A stretch of DNA of 36,229 nt from Gammaproteobacteria bacterium. GTDB lineage: Bacteria; Pseudomonadota; Gammaproteobacteria; Enterobacterales; Alteromonadaceae. Location of the stretch: the NCBI GenBank assembly GCA_023481025.1, contig JAMCWV010000151.1, positions 1-36,229 on the forward strand, written 5' to 3'. The number at the start of each line of letters is the position of its first letter. Position 1 is the first letter of the stretch. Shown here piece by piece: positions 28,327 through 36,229 of this stretch. The notes under the pieces are model-generated. The model worked only from the letters and a program-made list of their open reading frames with translations, was not told the origin of the DNA and did no database searches. A program made the translations under genes and the position numbers.

Positions 28327-29730
28327 ATGCAATCGACTGCTGTGCCAGCGACTCATTTGCACACAAAATTAGTGCAACTCAAGGTTAGCGAGCTTCCCTA
28401 CGCGGACTGGCACGACACCCTCGCGCTCTTTCAGCCGTTCGCCCATGAATCGTGGGCCATGCTCCTCGATTCAGCCGATGCCAAGCATCCGAATAGCCGC
28501 TACGACATACTCTTGCGCCAGCCGCGACAGACGTTTACTTGGCCAGCTTCCTCAGACCAAGCCAACGCCAGCAAACCTCTCACACAACTCCGTGAGTTTC
28601 TCGCTGCACAAACGTTGCAACCATTGCCGACTGAGTATCAACACTTGCCGTTTCAAGGCGGACTTGCGGGCTTATTTGGCTATGACCTTGGACGCACTTT
28701 AGAGCAGCTTCCGAATTGTGCCGAACAAGACATTGACCTCCCCGACCTAGCCGTCGGTTATTACCTGCATGCCTTAATTATTGACCATCAAGCACAACGA
28801 TGCTTTGCCCTGCAGCCGGCTAACGACACCCAATCACCAGAAGCGTTTTGGCGCCCAGCGCACACCGTAGCAAAGAGTCGTTTTCAACTCACCACGGCTT
28901 GGCACAGCAACCTTAGCGCCGACGACTATCATGACCGCATTCGCCAGATACATGAGTATTTGCGTGCCGGCGACTGTTATCAAATTAACTTAGCCCAACG
29001 CTTCGAGGCTAATTACCAAGGCGATCCGTGGCAGGCTTATACCGAATTACGCTCGGCGAATCACGCGCCATTTTCGGCGTGGATCAAGCTGCCACAAGGC
29101 GCCATTTTAAGCTTATCGCCGGAACGTTTTCTGCAAGTCGATGCCGATGGTCGCGTTGAAACCAAACCGATTAAAGGGACCTTGCCACGCCTGCAAAACC
29201 CAGCAGACGATCAGAAGCAAATAGAAACCCTGCGTCAGTCACCGAAAGATCAAGCGGAGAACCTGATGATCGTCGACCTACTGCGCAACGACTTAAGCCG
29301 TGTTTGTGCCCCTGGTTCAGTTCAGGTCACAAAACTGTTTGCGATAGAAAGCTTTAATGCCGTGCACCATTTGGTCAGCACGGTTGTCGGTCAACTCCCC
29401 GATGAGGCCCAGCCGCTCGACCTGCTGGCAGCAGCATTCCCAGGTGGGTCTATTACTGGTGCTCCGAAAATTCGAGCGATGGAGATCATTGAACAGTTGG
29501 AACCGCATCGACGTTCAGTGTATTGCGGCAGCATAGGTTATTTCAGTTTGCACGGCCACAGCGACACCAGTATCACCATTCGGACCTTGTGCTGTGCGCA
29601 GGACAAAATCTATTGCTGGGCGGGTGGCGGTATTGTCATCGACTCGGTCGCCGAGCGCGAGTATCAAGAAACCTTCGACAAAGTCGCGAAAATCCTACCT
29701 GTACTCGCACAGTCGAGCCGGGTAAGTTAA
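28327..29730 (+). CDS. pabB: Aminodeoxychorismate synthase component I
   Basis: PabB makes 4-amino-4-deoxychorismate from chorismate with ammonia supplied by PabA, leading to p-aminobenzoate and folate. From the ATG at 28327 the product is 467 residues; a GGAGA box lies about 10 bases upstream. A second ATG 20 codons earlier lacks a good site. The chorismate-binding domain is complete, with the PIKGT motif (active-site K283), LSLSPERF, ENLMIVDLLRND, and PGGSITGAPK. PIKGT, rather than the PIAGT of anthranilate synthase, supports PabB over TrpE. The pabB-nudL-sdaA order is the same as in E. coli; nudL starts 39 bases later. Confidence 0.94.
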   Translation: MQSTAVPATHLHTKLVQLKVSELPYADWHDTLALFQPFAHESWAMLLDSADAKHPNSRYDILLRQPRQTFTWPASSDQANASKPLTQLREFLAAQTLQPLPTEYQHLPFQGGLAGLFGYDLGRTLEQLPNCAEQDIDLPDLAVGYYLHALIIDHQAQRCFALQPANDTQSPEAFWRPAHTVAKSRFQLTTAWHSNLSADDYHDRIRQIHEYLRAGDCYQINLAQRFEANYQGDPWQAYTELRSANHAPFSAWIKLPQGAILSLSPERFLQVDADGRVETKPIKGTLPRLQNPADDQKQIETLRQSPKDQAENLMIVDLLRNDLSRVCAPGSVQVTKLFAIESFNAVHHLVSTVVGQLPDEAQPLDLLAAAFPGGSITGAPKIRAMEIIEQLEPHRRSVYCGSIGYFSLHGHSDTSITIRTLCCAQDKIYCWAGGGIVIDSVAEREYQETFDKVAKILPVLAQSSRVS

Positions 29731-29769
29731 ATTGAACACTGGCATCGCGCAAAACAAATAGAGCTGATA

Positions 29770-30366
29770 ATGGACCGCAACGAGTTTTTACAACGTTTCA
29801 CTTTAAGCACACGACCCACCGTTGATTGGCTTACGCATCCGCTGAAGCCATCGGCAGTACTCGTTGCGTTGCAAGAACAAGATAATGGTCTGCATTTTGT
29901 CCTCACTCGGCGTCCCGGCCATATGCGCCAGCACGCGCATCAGATTTGCTTCGCCGGTGGTCGCCAAGAGTCGAGTGACATTGACTTGATGGCAACGGCA
30001 CTACGCGAAGCCGAAGAAGAACTTGGCATTTGTGCCACGCAGATTGACCTCATCGGAGAGCTGCCGACCCAGCCGGTGTTATCACGCTCACTCATTCACC
30101 CATATGTTGGCTTCTTGCCGGCTGAGCTAACATTTCAGCCGGATCCAAGCGAAGTTTCCGAGATATTGCGCATTCCACTTACAACTCTACTCGACCATGA
30201 GCGCTACTATACTCAACGCGTCAAACGTCTGCTGTATCATGAGCTCGTGTTTATCCCGTATGAAGGTCAGCTGATTTGGGGCGCGACCGCCGCGATTATT
30301 CGCCGCTTGGCCGATCAACTTTATCCAGATCGTCAGCGTTTGGTGCAGCAGTTGCCGGATTTATAG
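29770..30366 (+). CDS. nudL: NudL-type Nudix hydrolase, probable CoA pyrophosphatase
   Basis: The 198-residue protein belongs to the NudL (YeaB) group, which cleaves the pyrophosphate of CoA and related dinucleotides. The full Nudix box is at 63-87: GGRQ, E66, then REAEEELGI with the metal-binding glutamates. The preceding FVLTRRPGHMRQHAHQICF stretch is the CoA-pyrophosphatase signature region. The Shine-Dalgarno is poor. Its position between pabB and sdaA matches E. coli. A gap of 111 bases before sdaA suggests that sdaA also has its own promoter. Confidence 0.88.
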   Translation: MDRNEFLQRFTLSTRPTVDWLTHPLKPSAVLVALQEQDNGLHFVLTRRPGHMRQHAHQICFAGGRQESSDIDLMATALREAEEELGICATQIDLIGELPTQPVLSRSLIHPYVGFLPAELTFQPDPSEVSEILRIPLTTLLDHERYYTQRVKRLLYHELVFIPYEGQLIWGATAAIIRRLADQLYPDRQRLVQQLPDL

Positions 30367-30477
30367 ACACTTGACCGTTCCTAATCGTCTTTAGCAGACC
30401 GACCAGTTGCTTGGTACTTGCAGAAATTGGTTTTTATCCCCACACTATCGCTCAATAGATCAAGGGAGTAAGAAGTA

Positions 30478-31851
30478 ATGATTAGCGTGTTCGACATTTA
30501 TAAAGTAGGTATTGGCCCATCAAGCTCTCATACGGTTGGACCCATGCGTGCTGCTCGCGAGTTTCTAGAGCACGTGAAAACCAATATTGGCCTTGATAAA
30601 GTGACAGCCGTTGAAGTCGAACTCTTCGGCTCACTTGGCCAAACCGGTGTCGGTCATGGCACTGGCAAAGCGGTCATTCTTGGTCTCGCCGGCGAAAGCC
30701 CTGAAACCGTCGATACCAGTAAAGTGGATGCATTTCTTGCCGACGTGGCCAAACAAGAACGTTTAAAACTGCTTGGCGAGCACGAGATCCCGTTTCCAGC
30801 AAAAGGCGCGATCACGTTTCATCGCCGTAAAACCATGCCCAAGCACGCGAATGCCATGGAATTGCGTGTCTATCAAGGTGACGAAGTCCTTTTTAAAGAC
30901 CTGTATTATTCCATCGGCGGCGGCTTTATTGTCCGCGATGCCGATTTTGACGAAAGCTTAGAAGAAGCCATTGAGCAAAGCTCTAAGCCGATTCCCTATG
31001 CATTTGACAGTGCCAACGAACTGATTCAAAAGTGTAAAGAAAACGGCATGCGCATTAGCACACTCATGATGCACAACGAAATGGTGTTTCGCAGTAAAAA
31101 AGAAATCACTGACGGCTTGATGCACATTTGGAAAACGATGGATGATTGTATTTCCAACGGCATTCAAACCGAGGGAATTTTGCCGGGTGGCCTGAAAGTT
31201 CGTCGCCGCGCGCCGGATCTTTACCAACGCTTAAAAACTGAGAAGTCAGCCGACCCGATGCAATTGATGGACTGGGTCAACTTGTTTGCCCTTGCCGTCA
31301 ATGAAGAGAACGCTGCCGGTGGCCGCGTCGTGACGGCACCAACTAATGGTGCCGCTGGGATTATTCCAGCAGTCATGAAATACGCTGACAAGTTCATTCA
31401 GCCGCTCGACAGTGACGCTGTCACCCGTTTCTTACTCACGTCTGCAGCGATTGGTATTCTTTACAAAAAGAACGCCTCTATTTCGGGTGCAGAAGTTGGT
31501 TGCCAAGGTGAAGTCGGCGTTGCCTGCTCAATGGCTGCTGGCGCGCTAGCTGAACTCATGGGCGGCGATATTGGCCAAGTCGAGAACGCCGCTGAAATCG
31601 GCATGGAGCATAACCTTGGTCTCACTTGTGACCCCGTCGGTGGTCTTGTGCAAGTCCCTTGTATTGAACGCAACGCCATGGGAGCGGTGAAAGCCATTAA
31701 CGCCGCGCGCCTTGCGATGCGTGGCAGTGGTGAGCACAAAGTCTCTCTCGACAAGGTGATTAAAACCATGTGGGACACCGGCAATGACATGAAGAGCAAA
31801 TATAAAGAAACTGCTCGGGGAGGCTTGGCGGTTAACATTATTGAGTGTTAA
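30478..31851 (+). CDS. sdaA: L-serine dehydratase (iron-sulfur, single chain)
   Basis: The enzyme deaminates L-serine to pyruvate and ammonia with a [4Fe-4S] cluster. The 457-residue product starts [23 protein letters not shown], the family hallmark. Candidate cluster cysteines are C342 (GCQGE), C384 (TCDPVGG) and C395 (VPCIERN). The chain ends in a cysteine (C457), consistent with the tail-in-mouth mechanism described for this family, where the C-terminal Cys caps the cluster. A good AGGGAG box precedes the ATG, and a strong terminator follows. Nothing is missing compared with E. coli SdaA (454 residues). Confidence 0.96.
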   Translation: MISVFDIYKVGIGPSSSHTVGPMRAAREFLEHVKTNIGLDKVTAVEVELFGSLGQTGVGHGTGKAVILGLAGESPETVDTSKVDAFLADVAKQERLKLLGEHEIPFPAKGAITFHRRKTMPKHANAMELRVYQGDEVLFKDLYYSIGGGFIVRDADFDESLEEAIEQSSKPIPYAFDSANELIQKCKENGMRISTLMMHNEMVFRSKKEITDGLMHIWKTMDDCISNGIQTEGILPGGLKVRRRAPDLYQRLKTEKSADPMQLMDWVNLFALAVNEENAAGGRVVTAPTNGAAGIIPAVMKYADKFIQPLDSDAVTRFLLTSAAIGILYKKNASISGAEVGCQGEVGVACSMAAGALAELMGGDIGQVENAAEIGMEHNLGLTCDPVGGLVQVPCIERNAMGAVKAINAARLAMRGSGEHKVSLDKVIKTMWDTGNDMKSKYKETARGGLAVNIIEC

Positions 31852-31887
31852 GTGTTGAGTGTTAATTGTTGCCCTGCTTCGATCACT

Positions 31888-31925
31888 AAAAAGCCGTGAT
31901 CACTTCAGTGGACACGGCTTTTTAA
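31888..31925. terminator. Bidirectional terminator between sdaA and cysB
   Basis: An 11-bp stem (AAAAAGCCGTG at 31888-31898 with its complement at 31913-31923) encloses a smaller CACT-TC-AGTG hairpin, and is followed by T-rich sequence. It lies between convergent sdaA and cysB and can serve both. Confidence 0.88.
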
Positions 31926-31950
31926 CGAATGTCTCGAATCGGTCTGCAGT

Positions 31951-32967
<1,017 letters not shown>

Positions 32968-33032
32968 CTAAGAGTGTCAGTATCTATAAGTTCTGTCAAA
33001 TAAATCCGCGAGTCGTTCATACGGAGCCAATC

Positions 33033-33365
33033 ATGTCATTACGCGATCAACTCTCAACCTTGGTATACAGCACAGATGCCGGGCGAATTGAGCCAGAAAA
33101 AGAAACCCAACAGCCACCAAAAGGCGATGGCATTGTGCGTATTCAACGTGAAACAAAAGGACGCAAAGGGAAAGGTGTGACCGTGATTCGTGGCTTAGAA
33201 CTCGACGCCGACGCCCTGAAAACACTGGCCAAAGCCCTCAAACAGCGCTGTGGAGTCGGCGGCAGTGTGAAAGACTTCACGATCGAGATTCAAGGCGACC
33301 AACGTGATGCCTGCAAAACCTACCTTGAGCAACAAGGGTTTAAGGTCAAGCTGGCTGGTGGTTAA
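33033..33365 (+). CDS. yciH: YciH, bacterial SUI1/eIF1-like protein
   Basis: The 110-residue product has an N-terminal tail LVYSTDAGRIEPEKE and the SUI1 fold with KGDGIVRIQRETKGRKGKGV, GVGGSVKDFTIEIQGD and the KVKLAGG ending, matching E. coli YciH throughout. This is the bacterial relative of eukaryotic initiation factor 1; the E. coli protein has been linked to translation start fidelity and to inhibiting translation under stress. GGAG lies 6 bases before the ATG. The last 20 bases overlap the convergent regulator gene. Confidence 0.93.
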   Translation: MSLRDQLSTLVYSTDAGRIEPEKETQQPPKGDGIVRIQRETKGRKGKGVTVIRGLELDADALKTLAKALKQRCGVGGSVKDFTIEIQGDQRDACKTYLEQQGFKVKLAGG

Positions 33366-35037
33366 CCACCCCGGCATCCCCGTCATCAAACAGCTGGAAT
33401 TCAAACTCAATGCCTCGGCCTTGGTCAAACCAATGAATATTGTTCGCGAGCTCTTTAATTAGTAATAAGCCGCGACCAAAACTATAGGTATTGCGCTGCG
33501 TAAATTGTGCTTGCGTCGCAAAGCCCGGGCCCGTGTCCTTGACAGACACCCGTAAAAACCGATTTGGCGGTTGATAGCTAAGCGTGATATCAATCGCGCC
33601 ACTTTGTAAACTACCAAGGCGACGATTACGCTCCTCGTAATACTGCTCAAAACCGTCCGGCGTGTCCTTCAACTCAGACGACAGCCGCAGCAATCCGTGA
33701 TCCAAGGCATTATTGTAGGCTTCCGAAAGCGCGGTATAGAGCCGAGCTTTAAAATGAGGAAAACCCTCGAGCTGCGACAACCCACGTAATAGCTGCGCGA
33801 CCGGATCGACACTGCGAACATCGTTCGGTGTTAAATGCACCCGTATTTCAAATGGTAAAGATGGCAGCTTTTCTTCGGTACTGCGCGGTGCATAGCCAGT
33901 CGGCACACAATGCACCAACATCACCGACAAATCATCATTAACGCCCCGCTGCATGGCTTCCAATTCCAACCGCTGCTTAATTTCCGCCATATCCCAGCGA
34001 CTGTGCCGACAAATTTGATAAAAGTCGTCGTAATCAAGCGGTTTACCTTGGCCGATTCCCATCTCTACCACACCGTCGGTAAACAACATCACTCGCGAGC
34101 CCGGCTCTAACCGCGTCATCGTAATGCCAGACTCAAAATCTTGCGGCGGTAATATACCCAGCGGTAAATGCTGTGGCGTCAACTCCATGCTGATCGTATC
34201 TTGTTCGTCGATCACCAATGCTGGCGGCATCCCACCACTCCACCAGTTGATCCGTGTTCCCGATGCCGATAGTTCCATAATGGTCGCACAGAGGAACATG
34301 TTTTCAGGCAATAATTTATGCAGCTGTTGGTTAATTTCATGAGCCATTTGACCAACGGGTGCACCGCGTTTTGCCATGGCAAAAAACGTTTGCGAAGTCG
34401 GCAAGGTGCCAATCGCCGCCGGTAAGCCGTGCCCGGTAAAATCACCGAGTAATAAGTAAATATTCCCAAGCGGCCCTTTCGCGAGGAGATATAAATCACC
34501 ATTGAACGAAGAGAGCGGCAACAAAAGAGTTTCCACTTGCTCGCAGTCTTTCAGGTTGCGGCTCAAGGCGTTATTAAACATATTGCGGACAATTAAATGC
34601 TCGTGCCGCAAACGCTCTTGATACCAGGCCAAGTTTTCTTTTTTCTCAACTAAACGTTGACTCAATTGGCGGGTTCGCAAATGCGACTCAATTTTTGCAA
34701 ACAACATCGCTGAGCTAAATGGTGGGACTAAAAAGTCATCAGCGCCCGCCCGCAATGCCCGCTGCTGAATTTCTTCGTCGAGGTCACTGGCAATGACAAT
34801 AAAAGGCAAATAAAGCGGTGTCGAACTTTGTTTTAGCGGGGCGAAAAACGAAAAGTCTGTGCGCGTGGTGAAATCTAAATTAAATAGTAAAAGGTCGGGA
34901 TTAAACTGACTAATCGCTTCTTGGGTTTGCGCCAGAGAACATGTTTGCACTTGATAATGAACCGAATGCTGTAACGTTTCGAGCGCCTGAAAGTTAGCTT
35001 GCTCGTCGGCACTCACAAGCAGGATTTGCGCATTCAT
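33346..35037 (-). CDS. Partner-switch regulator: degenerate receiver, PP2C (SpoIIE-type) phosphatase and RsbW-like kinase domains
   Basis: The 563-residue product fuses three parts: a receiver fold (1-122), a PP2C/SpoIIE phosphatase (about 160-378) with metal residues D181, D199 (GDFTGHG), D321 (LFTDG) and D368/D369, and a GHKL kinase/anti-sigma domain (about 395-550) with N-box E439-N443, G1 DTGPGF and G2 GRGLLLIKEL. This layout matches CrsR of Shewanella and HsbR of Pseudomonas, which control an anti-sigma antagonist by dephosphorylating or phosphorylating it. The receiver looks unable to take phosphate: the expected acceptor position is N53, the acidic pocket reads SADE, and the usual KPF is PPF. 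It is translationally joined to the STAS gene (TAATG overlap). The sigma factor target is not in the window. Confidence 0.88.
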   Translation of the reverse strand: MNAQILLVSADEQANFQALETLQHSVHYQVQTCSLAQTQEAISQFNPDLLLFNLDFTTRTDFSFFAPLKQSSTPLYLPFIVIASDLDEEIQQRALRAGADDFLVPPFSSAMLFAKIESHLRTRQLSQRLVEKKENLAWYQERLRHEHLIVRNMFNNALSRNLKDCEQVETLLLPLSSFNGDLYLLAKGPLGNIYLLLGDFTGHGLPAAIGTLPTSQTFFAMAKRGAPVGQMAHEINQQLHKLLPENMFLCATIMELSASGTRINWWSGGMPPALVIDEQDTISMELTPQHLPLGILPPQDFESGITMTRLEPGSRVMLFTDGVVEMGIGQGKPLDYDDFYQICRHSRWDMAEIKQRLELEAMQRGVNDDLSVMLVHCVPTGYAPRSTEEKLPSLPFEIRVHLTPNDVRSVDPVAQLLRGLSQLEGFPHFKARLYTALSEAYNNALDHGLLRLSSELKDTPDGFEQYYEERNRRLGSLQSGAIDITLSYQPPNRFLRVSVKDTGPGFATQAQFTQRNTYSFGRGLLLIKELANNIHWFDQGRGIEFEFQLFDDGDAGVVNHQPA

Positions 35038-35342
35038 TAGTCGATCACAAACAGTTTATCAAAGCGCGAAATATCAAGAACTTTGCGTACGCTAGCGCTG
35101 CAGTTAATTAAATAATAACTGCGTCCGTCGACGCCTAAAGACTTGCGCATATTGAGCAGCATGCCGAGCCCAGAACTGTCGATATATTCTGTTTTACGAA
35201 AGTCGATCACGACTTGCCGAACCGAGTCTTTCATCCCGTCATAGGACTTGCGAAACTCTTGAACACGAGAAAAATCAAAACGACCCGTTACATGAATAAT
35301 GAATTGCTTGCCTTCATTGGCGTACTCGGTTGTTAATGACAT
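35037..35342 (-). CDS. STAS-domain anti-sigma factor antagonist
   Basis: This is a 101-residue single STAS domain protein of the SpoIIAA/RsbV type. The segment QVVIDFRKTEYIDSSGLGML has the DSSG motif (55-58) whose serine is the phosphorylation switch in this family. It should be the substrate of both the kinase and the phosphatase domains of the next gene, and when unphosphorylated should bind an anti-sigma protein. It matches CrsA of Shewanella and HsbA of Pseudomonas in size and position. A GGGAG box lies about 8 bases before the ATG. Its stop overlaps the next start by one base. Confidence 0.9.
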   Translation of the reverse strand: MSLTTEYANEGKQFIIHVTGRFDFSRVQEFRKSYDGMKDSVRQVVIDFRKTEYIDSSGLGMLLNMRKSLGVDGRSYYLINCSASVRKVLDISRFDKLFVID

Positions 35343-35431
35343 GCGCCATACTCCCTATGAAAACTCAGATCTCTTTATTCAGCATAACCATAGCAATTCG
35401 ACATTGCCAGTGAAGAACAAAAAATACCAAG

Positions 35432-35470
35432 AAAAAAGCAGTGTTAACGTGATTCACGTCAACACTGCTT
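35432..35470 (-). terminator. Terminator after the amidohydrolase gene
   Basis: A 16-bp stem with one mismatch (35436-35451 with 35455-35470, loop ATT) is followed on the minus strand by a run of six T. It begins 34 bases after the amidohydrolase stop and isolates that gene from the STAS-regulator operon. Confidence 0.9.
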
Positions 35471-35503
35471 TCGAATTACCACGCAAAGACACACAGTTCG
35501 CTG

Positions 35504-36229
35504 TTATTCTGCGGCGATACGCTCTTGATATTTTTGGTACAACTGCCAATGACGGTTGCTTAAATCGACCAAACGACCGTCAATGAACATGTACTGAATG
35601 TCTTGACCAAGATGGTCCAGTACGTCTCCCTGGGAAACAATCAAGGTCGCTTGCTTACCCGGTTCAAGGCTCCCCAACCGATCATCGACACCAAGGATTT
35701 TCGCTGGGCCGTAGGTCACCGCAGCAATCGCTTGGTCGTAGTCTAAGCCATAGGCCACAGCGTTACCGGCTGCAAACGCAAGGTTGCGCACGTCCCAAAA
35801 GCCCGGATACGCAATTGCAAAATCGACGCCTGCTTCTGCCAGCACTTTGGGTGTGCTAAATGCAGTGTCATAGGCTTCATCAACTCGTGCAGGCAGACCA
35901 TATGCGGCACCAAATATCACGGGGATATCCGCAGCAGCGAGTTCATCGGCGATCATCCACGAGTCCCGCCCACCAACAATCACAAGTTCAAAGCCATAGG
36001 CTTCATTGAAGGCGAGAACTTGTTCAATTTGACGGCGGTCATCGGCGTGAACAAACAGCTTTTGCTCGCCTTTGAACAGCGCACGCATGGCTTCCCAACG
36101 CTGGTCAACACGTTGCTGCGCACCACTTTCCCACGCTTGGTGGTACACCTTCGCCGTTTCAAACAAGTCGTTCAATTGCTCGCGTTGTTCTTGTTGTGCT
36201 TGGCGTTGCTGCGGTGACCTACGGCCCAG
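35504..36229 (-). CDS. Amidohydrolase family protein, C-terminal part (5' end beyond window)
   Basis: The frame is open to the window edge, so at least 241 residues of a longer protein are seen; the full family is usually over 400. The visible part is the second half of the TIM barrel and the C-terminal strand domain: LFVHADDRRQI, an IPVIFG strand, VRNLAFAAGNAVAYGLDYDQ, TYGPAKILGVDDRLGSLEPG and the final FIDGRLVDL. These belong to the imidazolonepropionase-like amidohydrolases, often secreted in Alteromonadales and often found in tandem pairs. The usual metal-binding Asp of the A-(S/T)-D-S strand appears replaced (AIAYPGFWDVRN). The substrate is unknown. A TTG at 36175 could be mistaken for a start, but similarity continues upstream of it. 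Confidence 0.82.
   Translation of the reverse strand: MGRRSPQQRQAQQEQREQLNDLFETAKVYHQAWESGAQQRVDQRWEAMRALFKGEQKLFVHADDRRQIEQVLAFNEAYGFELVIVGGRDSWMIADELAAADIPVIFGAAYGLPARVDEAYDTAFSTPKVLAEAGVDFAIAYPGFWDVRNLAFAAGNAVAYGLDYDQAIAAVTYGPAKILGVDDRLGSLEPGKQATLIVSQGDVLDHLGQDIQYMFIDGRLVDLSNRHWQLYQKYQERIAAE

Overview
This window reads as chromosomal housekeeping DNA from a marine gammaproteobacterium of the order Alteromonadales, most likely Idiomarina or Pseudidiomarina. That assignment is inferred from protein character and gene order, not from a search. Coding density is high. I see no insertion sequence, integrase, prophage, CRISPR array, toxin-antitoxin pair or defence island.

Layout, left to right. 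57-1871 (minus): a DUF599 membrane protein and the arginine-catabolic enzyme AstE. 2050-6416 (minus): a two-gene RND efflux operon (membrane fusion protein, then inner-membrane pump), followed by a strong hairpin terminator. 6417-6748: the only gene-free stretch over 300 bases. 6749-12296 (minus): a dnaE-accA-tilS operon. 12500-12879 (minus): three identical tRNA-Asp(GTC) genes behind a near-consensus stable-RNA promoter. 13053-17727: the classic dnaQ / rnhA / yafS-like methyltransferase / gloB / mltD neighbourhood. 17810-24535 (minus): smc-zipA-ligA (chromosome organisation, divisome, DNA ligase). 24777-28204: a small outer-membrane barrel, rmuC and a class I fumarase. 28327-31851 (plus): pabB-nudL-sdaA, the same order as in E. 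coli. 31951-33365: cysB and, divergently, yciH. 33346-35342 (minus): a STAS antagonist followed by a receiver-PP2C-kinase protein, forming a partner-switching module. 35504-36229 (minus): the C-terminal part of an amidohydrolase cut by the window edge.

The genes group into functional sets rather than one pathway: replication and fidelity (dnaE, dnaQ, ligA, rnhA, rmuC), chromosome and division (smc, zipA), envelope (RND pump, mltD, barrel), translation (tRNA-Asp, tilS, yciH), and central metabolism (fumarase, sdaA, accA, pabB, nudL, gloB, astE).

The most unusual signals are small. The barrel gene's leader consists of three perfectly spaced 16-bp repeats, two of which place a Shine-Dalgarno and ATG in front of a tiny upstream ORF; the last upstream ORF ends on the barrel gene's ATGA. 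The partner-switch regulator has a receiver domain that lacks its phospho-acceptor aspartate. A hairpin in a tRNA-Asp spacer carries a loop antisense to the tRNA D-arm. The TilS is short and has an altered PP-loop. I found no multi-gene system that I would call undescribed.
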